Assembly: GCA_038235705.1 (NCBI GenBank)
Contig: JBBSTR010000058.1
Location: 1-14,794, forward strand
DNA: 14,794 bases
Origin: CANKBT01 sp038235705
GTDB taxonomy: Bacteria; Actinomycetota; Actinomycetes; Mycobacteriales; SCTD01
Reading direction: 5' to 3'
Below are positions 13,272 to 14,794 of the stretch, piece by piece; positions within the stretch are counted from its first letter, which is position 1, and every line of letters starts with the position of its first letter. The notes below the pieces were generated by a model that saw nothing but the letters and a program-made list of their open reading frames with translations, made no database searches and was not told the origin of the DNA. A program made the translations under genes and the position numbers.

Positions 13272-13721
13272 TCAGGCCTGACCCGGGAAGGCCACGGTGG
13301 GTGGCACGCCCTGGAGCACCCGCCACTGCGCGGCCCGGACCGCGCTCCGGCGGACACCCGCCGCGGCAGCGACCCGGAGGCTGTCGTCGGTGCCTTCCAC
13401 CAGATCGCCCCAGCGCAAGGCCAGGCCGGCCTCCAGCCGCACGGCAAGCGTGAAGGCAGCTGCCCGGTCGGCCACTGCGACGTCGTACGCGGCGCGCGGT
13501 CCCGGTACAGGTCGACCGGCGTCGCGGAGCAGGCCCGCCAGGGTGTCCCGATCGGTACGCAGCACGTCGTCTGCTTCCCGGGCGAGCTTCTGCTCCGCGG
13601 CGTCGAGCCGCGCGCCGAGCACGCCGTAGCCGAACAGCGCGGCATGCGTGGCGCGCAGCAGGGCGTCGACCAGTTCGTCCTGGTCCCGCGATGTCTTCTC
13701 GACGGCCCGGAGCGCCGTCAC
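13272..13721 (-). CDS. DUF4439 ferritin-like domain protein
   Basis: 149 residues, mostly helical. The family pattern is clear: THAALFGYGVLGARL near 25-39, RDTLAGLLRDAGRPVP at 58-73, AFTLAVRLEAGLALRW at 89-104, and the terminal RAAQWRVLQGVPPTVAFPG. These match actinobacterial DUF4439 proteins, which adopt a ferritin-like four-helix arrangement. As I recall the family, the first helix usually reads EHAAVYGYGV and helix 2 has HR; here they are THAALFGYGV and TDRD, so potential metal ligands may be lost. The frame is open far upstream to 14705, but GTG 13721 overlaps the stop of the preceding lipoprotein gene as GTGA, and conservation begins just after it. It is cytosolic by sequence (no signal) and probably co-translated with the lipoprotein. 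Confidence 0.85.
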   Translation of the reverse strand: MTALRAVEKTSRDQDELVDALLRATHAALFGYGVLGARLDAAEQKLAREADDVLRTDRDTLAGLLRDAGRPVPGPRAAYDVAVADRAAAFTLAVRLEAGLALRWGDLVEGTDDSLRVAAAAGVRRSAVRAAQWRVLQGVPPTVAFPGQA

Positions 13722-14338
13722 GCTGCCGCCACCGCCCCGAGGGCGACCTCGTGGCTGGCTTCGCACGCGGCGACCGAGGCGAGCAACCTGGCCAGCGGGC
13801 CGGAAGCGGCGGCGACGTCGCCGGCGTTGCCGGCCTCGGCCAGACGTTCGGCGGCGAGCAAGGCGGTGACCGGAACCGCAGCCGGCGGCAGGGGTGGTGC
13901 CGGGGCCTTCGGCGAGGTGGACGGGTCGGCTCCTGAGCGGACCGGGTCGCCGGCCCGGGGGCTCGCCGTGGCGGCCGGTGTGGCGCGGAAGAGCTCCGGT
14001 GCCGGCGGCGGGACCTCGCCGGTGAGCGCTTGCAGATGTGCGGCGTGGTCGGCGCGCAAGGCCAGCAGCTGTGTGCGGGCAGGGTCGGCGGCGTCGCGAC
14101 CGGTCAGGGCGCCGTCGTAGCTGGCGAGCAGTGTTCGTACGCGAGCGGCCGAGGCGGAACGCAGCGACGCATCCGTCGTCGACGTCGGCGAGACGGTCGG
14201 CACGGGCGTCGGCGACGGGGCAGAGGAGCCCGGGACAGGGCTCGGACCGTTCGAGGCGTCGCAGGCCGTGAGCCCGCCGACCAGCAGCCCGCCCGCCCCG
14301 GCAAGCAGCTGCCGGCGGCTCACCGTCCGCAGGAGCAT
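13718..14338 (-). CDS. Tat-type lipoprotein with ferritin-like helical segments
   Basis: 206 residues from ATG 14338. The N-terminus has SRRQLL (7-12, twin-arginine-like), a hydrophobic core and the lipobox LTAC with C26, so export and lipid attachment at the outer face of the membrane are predicted. Residues 29-55 are a Ser/Pro/Thr linker. A helical pair follows (about 58-105, with DHAAHLQAL), then a Pro/Ala/Ser-rich insert (109-153), then a helix ending GPLARLLASVAACEASHEVALG, with E193 and H196 as possible metal ligands. Its organisation recalls the ferritin-like lipoproteins that accompany DUF4439 proteins near rimP in actinobacteria. The start is uncertain: GTG codons upstream (14353, 14371) remain in frame and none has a good ribosome binding site. 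The stop overlaps the DUF4439 start. Confidence 0.75.
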   Translation of the reverse strand: MLLRTVSRRQLLAGAGGLLVGGLTACDASNGPSPVPGSSAPSPTPVPTVSPTSTTDASLRSASAARVRTLLASYDGALTGRDAADPARTQLLALRADHAAHLQALTGEVPPPAPELFRATPAATASPRAGDPVRSGADPSTSPKAPAPPLPPAAVPVTALLAAERLAEAGNAGDVAAASGPLARLLASVAACEASHEVALGAVAAA

Positions 14339-14794
14339 CTCGCGGGCGGGCACGGGAAGGCACACAACCACAGCGCGGCTGCGAAGGACGCGGTGCGCCG
14401 GGGCGCGAGCGACTGCGAGTCGTTGTCTGAGCGCCGCCCAGCGGACGGTGACCTCGGCAGGACCTGTGTCCGGCGGACGGGTCTTGGCTCAGAACGGCGG
14501 CGGGTCGTCCAGCAGCGATCGCTGCAGAGCCTGGTCCTGTCGGGCGTGTGGTCCTGGCCGCCCTATGGCGCGGAACTAAGGCCAGCCCGGTCCGGGTCGA
14601 TCTCGCCGCCGGGCCGTACGGCGCGCCACAACTCCCTGGTTCCTCGGGCGCCCGCCCGGCCTGACGACGAGTCGTCCAGAAGAACCGCCGGACCGCCATG
14701 ATCATCAGGGGCAGAACGTCGCGCCACGCCGGCGGGGCGCGCCCACAACGCCCGGCGGGTCATGGACGGCCGCCCCGCGTGGGGCGCGCGCCGC
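14339..14794. other. 456-bp region without a supported gene; several small hairpins
   Basis: I see no confident coding sequence. Seen: a 7-bp hairpin AGCGACT/AGTCGTT (14408-14424) upstream of the lipoprotein gene; the palindrome GACGACGAGTCGTC (14663-14676); ATGATCAT (14698-14705), which also occurs at the dxr inverted repeat; and a GC hairpin near the edge. A minus-strand frame open from the right edge to the stop at 14563 has 18 of 66 codons ending in A or T and no recognisable domain. In many actinobacteria rimP-nusA would start just beyond this point on the plus strand, so this may be its upstream region. That is inference from synteny. Confidence 0.6.
14771..14786. terminator. GC hairpin at the right edge
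   Basis: CGCCCC (14771-14776) pairs with GGGGCG (14781-14786) around loop GCGT. It overlaps the palindrome GGCGCGCGCC (14783-14792). It could be a terminator of a gene outside the window or chance in GC-rich DNA. Confidence 0.3.

Noticed and set aside
13722..14705. Long upstream extension of the DUF4439 frame on the minus strand
   Set aside because: Conserved sequence begins at about residue 10 of the GTG 13721 product, and the extension is Arg/Pro-rich antisense-like sequence overlapping the lipoprotein gene in another frame.
14762..14794. ATG at 14762 as the start of a plus-strand gene leaving the window
   Set aside because: Only 11 codons are visible, there is no ribosome binding site or -10 at the right distance, and the segment folds into a GC hairpin.
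1..14794. tRNA, rRNA, CRISPR, IS or prophage content
   Set aside because: I searched by eye for T-arm GTTCRA patterns, regularly spaced repeats, transposase or integrase motifs and att-like direct repeats, and found none.

Overview
The window is very GC-rich, with almost every codon ending in G or C, GTG starts, several start codons that sit 6-7 nt after a TANNNT-like hexamer, and hairpins without U-tracts. Together with the gene order this points to an actinobacterium. The block rlmN - dxr - site-2 protease - ispG - GNAT, followed by proS and a DUF4439 protein, is the usual actinobacterial arrangement. A Nocardioides-like (Propionibacteriales) genome is my best guess from family resemblance, but it is an inference.

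Left part (1-6050). The 3' end of rlmN (23S rRNA A2503 methyltransferase) enters from the left edge. It meets a convergent gene for a secreted HEXXH metallopeptidase-like protein with a repetitive Pro/Ala/Val linker; the two stop codons are embedded in one 8-bp palindrome. This peptidase is divergent from dxr, and the shared upstream region holds a large imperfect inverted repeat. dxr, rseP/rip1 and ispG then run rightward and look like an operon (4-nt overlap, then a 35-nt gap). They combine the second and a late step of the MEP isoprenoid pathway with an intramembrane site-2 protease. A DUF4081/GNAT acetyltransferase follows, possibly from its own leaderless promoter.

Middle part (6081-10160). 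An aldehyde dehydrogenase of an actinobacterial subfamily with an unusual catalytic-Glu motif ends in a 249-bp gap that carries a perfect 15-bp terminator-like hairpin. Next is a large secreted or membrane-anchored TPM-domain protein with a long coiled coil and a Gly/Arg/Ser-rich tail.

Right part (10247-14338). proS (bacterial type with an insertion domain) is followed by a PLP-dependent threonine-aldolase/beta-eliminating-lyase homologue, which appears to start at a CTG codon overlapping the proS stop (CTGA). Convergent to it is a 44-codon ORF with coding-like codon usage and a ribosome binding site, which I do not recognise. Then, reading leftward, come a Tat-type lipoprotein and a DUF4439 ferritin-like protein coupled by a GTGA overlap.

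The last ~455 bp (14339-14794) have no gene I can support. They contain several small hairpins and one edge-crossing ORF with poorer codon bias. No tRNA, rRNA, CRISPR, IS element or prophage gene was seen. Most of the window is conserved housekeeping sequence. The less explained parts are the dxr inverted repeat, the CTG start, the 44-aa ORF, the secreted peptidase and the coiled-coil TPM protein.
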